Below are positions 14,295 through 14,307 of a stretch of 14,307 nucleotides of DNA, in pieces. Numbering within the stretch: the first letter of the stretch is position 1; each line of letters starts with the position of its first letter. A program made the translations under genes and the position numbers. A model generated the notes under the pieces. That model ran no database searches and had not been told where the DNA came from. It saw only the letters and a list, made by a program, of their open reading frames with translations. The stretch is taken from NCBI GenBank assembly GCA_964481485.1, contig CAYZVM010000157.1, positions 1 to 14,307 on the forward strand, read 5' to 3'. This DNA is from M3007 sp964481485. GTDB lineage: Bacteria; Bacteroidota; Bacteroidia; Chitinophagales; Saprospiraceae.

Positions 14295-14307
14295 AATCTA
14301 AGTTGTT

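Overview
The window reads as chromosomal DNA of a Bacteroidota bacterium, probably a fairly GC-rich, free-living one of the Saprospiria/Chitinophagia kind (the lineage is inference). Three things point there. Several start codons are preceded by the Bacteroidota -7 promoter element TAnnTTTG rather than by a Shine-Dalgarno sequence. A lipoprotein carries a surface-export-like tail after its lipid-anchored cysteine. The gene types are also characteristic: a TPR-containing NarL/DesK-class sensor kinase, a large CRTAC/ASPIC FG-GAP lipoprotein, a short-form phosphatidylserine decarboxylase and an LTxxQ-type secreted protein.

Layout. At the left edge lies the 3'-truncated asd gene on the minus strand. 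It diverges from a plus-strand block of five genes: a NarL-type response regulator (989-1621), a secreted SnoaL/DUF4440-like protein (1820-2299), a membrane-anchored di-haem cytochrome c (2385-3287), a cupin (3359-3895) and a TPR sensor histidine kinase (3984-5816). Next come a 166-bp element with 33-bp terminal inverted repeats (5812-5977), psd (6030-6683) and a small secreted Lys/Glu/Ala-rich LTxxQ protein (6800-7258). A ubiX-family gene on the minus strand (7331-7894) converges on the last of these. The largest gene is a 1145-residue FG-GAP/ASPIC lipoprotein (7938-11375), followed by a second cupin (11547-11978) and an AraC-type regulator (12155-13003). A YtxH-type small membrane protein on the minus strand (13046-13393) converges on the AraC gene. 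The right edge holds an inverted repeat, what looks like the orphaned 3' end of a gene, and a strikingly AT-rich minus-strand gene (13713-14294) that looks foreign.

How parts may work together. The response regulator and the histidine kinase belong to the families that usually pair, and they bracket the SnoaL-like, cytochrome c and cupin genes on one strand. The best regulatory signal in the window is a two-copy promoter module, one copy upstream of the regulator and one starting at its stop codon, upstream of the SnoaL-like gene. The two copies share a 21-bp box (20/21 identical) and a promoter/leader segment (14/15 identical) at exactly the same 47-nt spacing. This suggests that the regulator controls itself and the gene behind it. 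The first copy also overlaps the -33 element of the divergent asd promoter. The circuit is inference from sequence; the repeats, spacings and promoter elements are read directly.

No rRNA, tRNA, CRISPR array, complete insertion sequence or origin was recognised. Apart from the 13394-13712 interval, described below, there is no gene-free stretch longer than about 300 bases.
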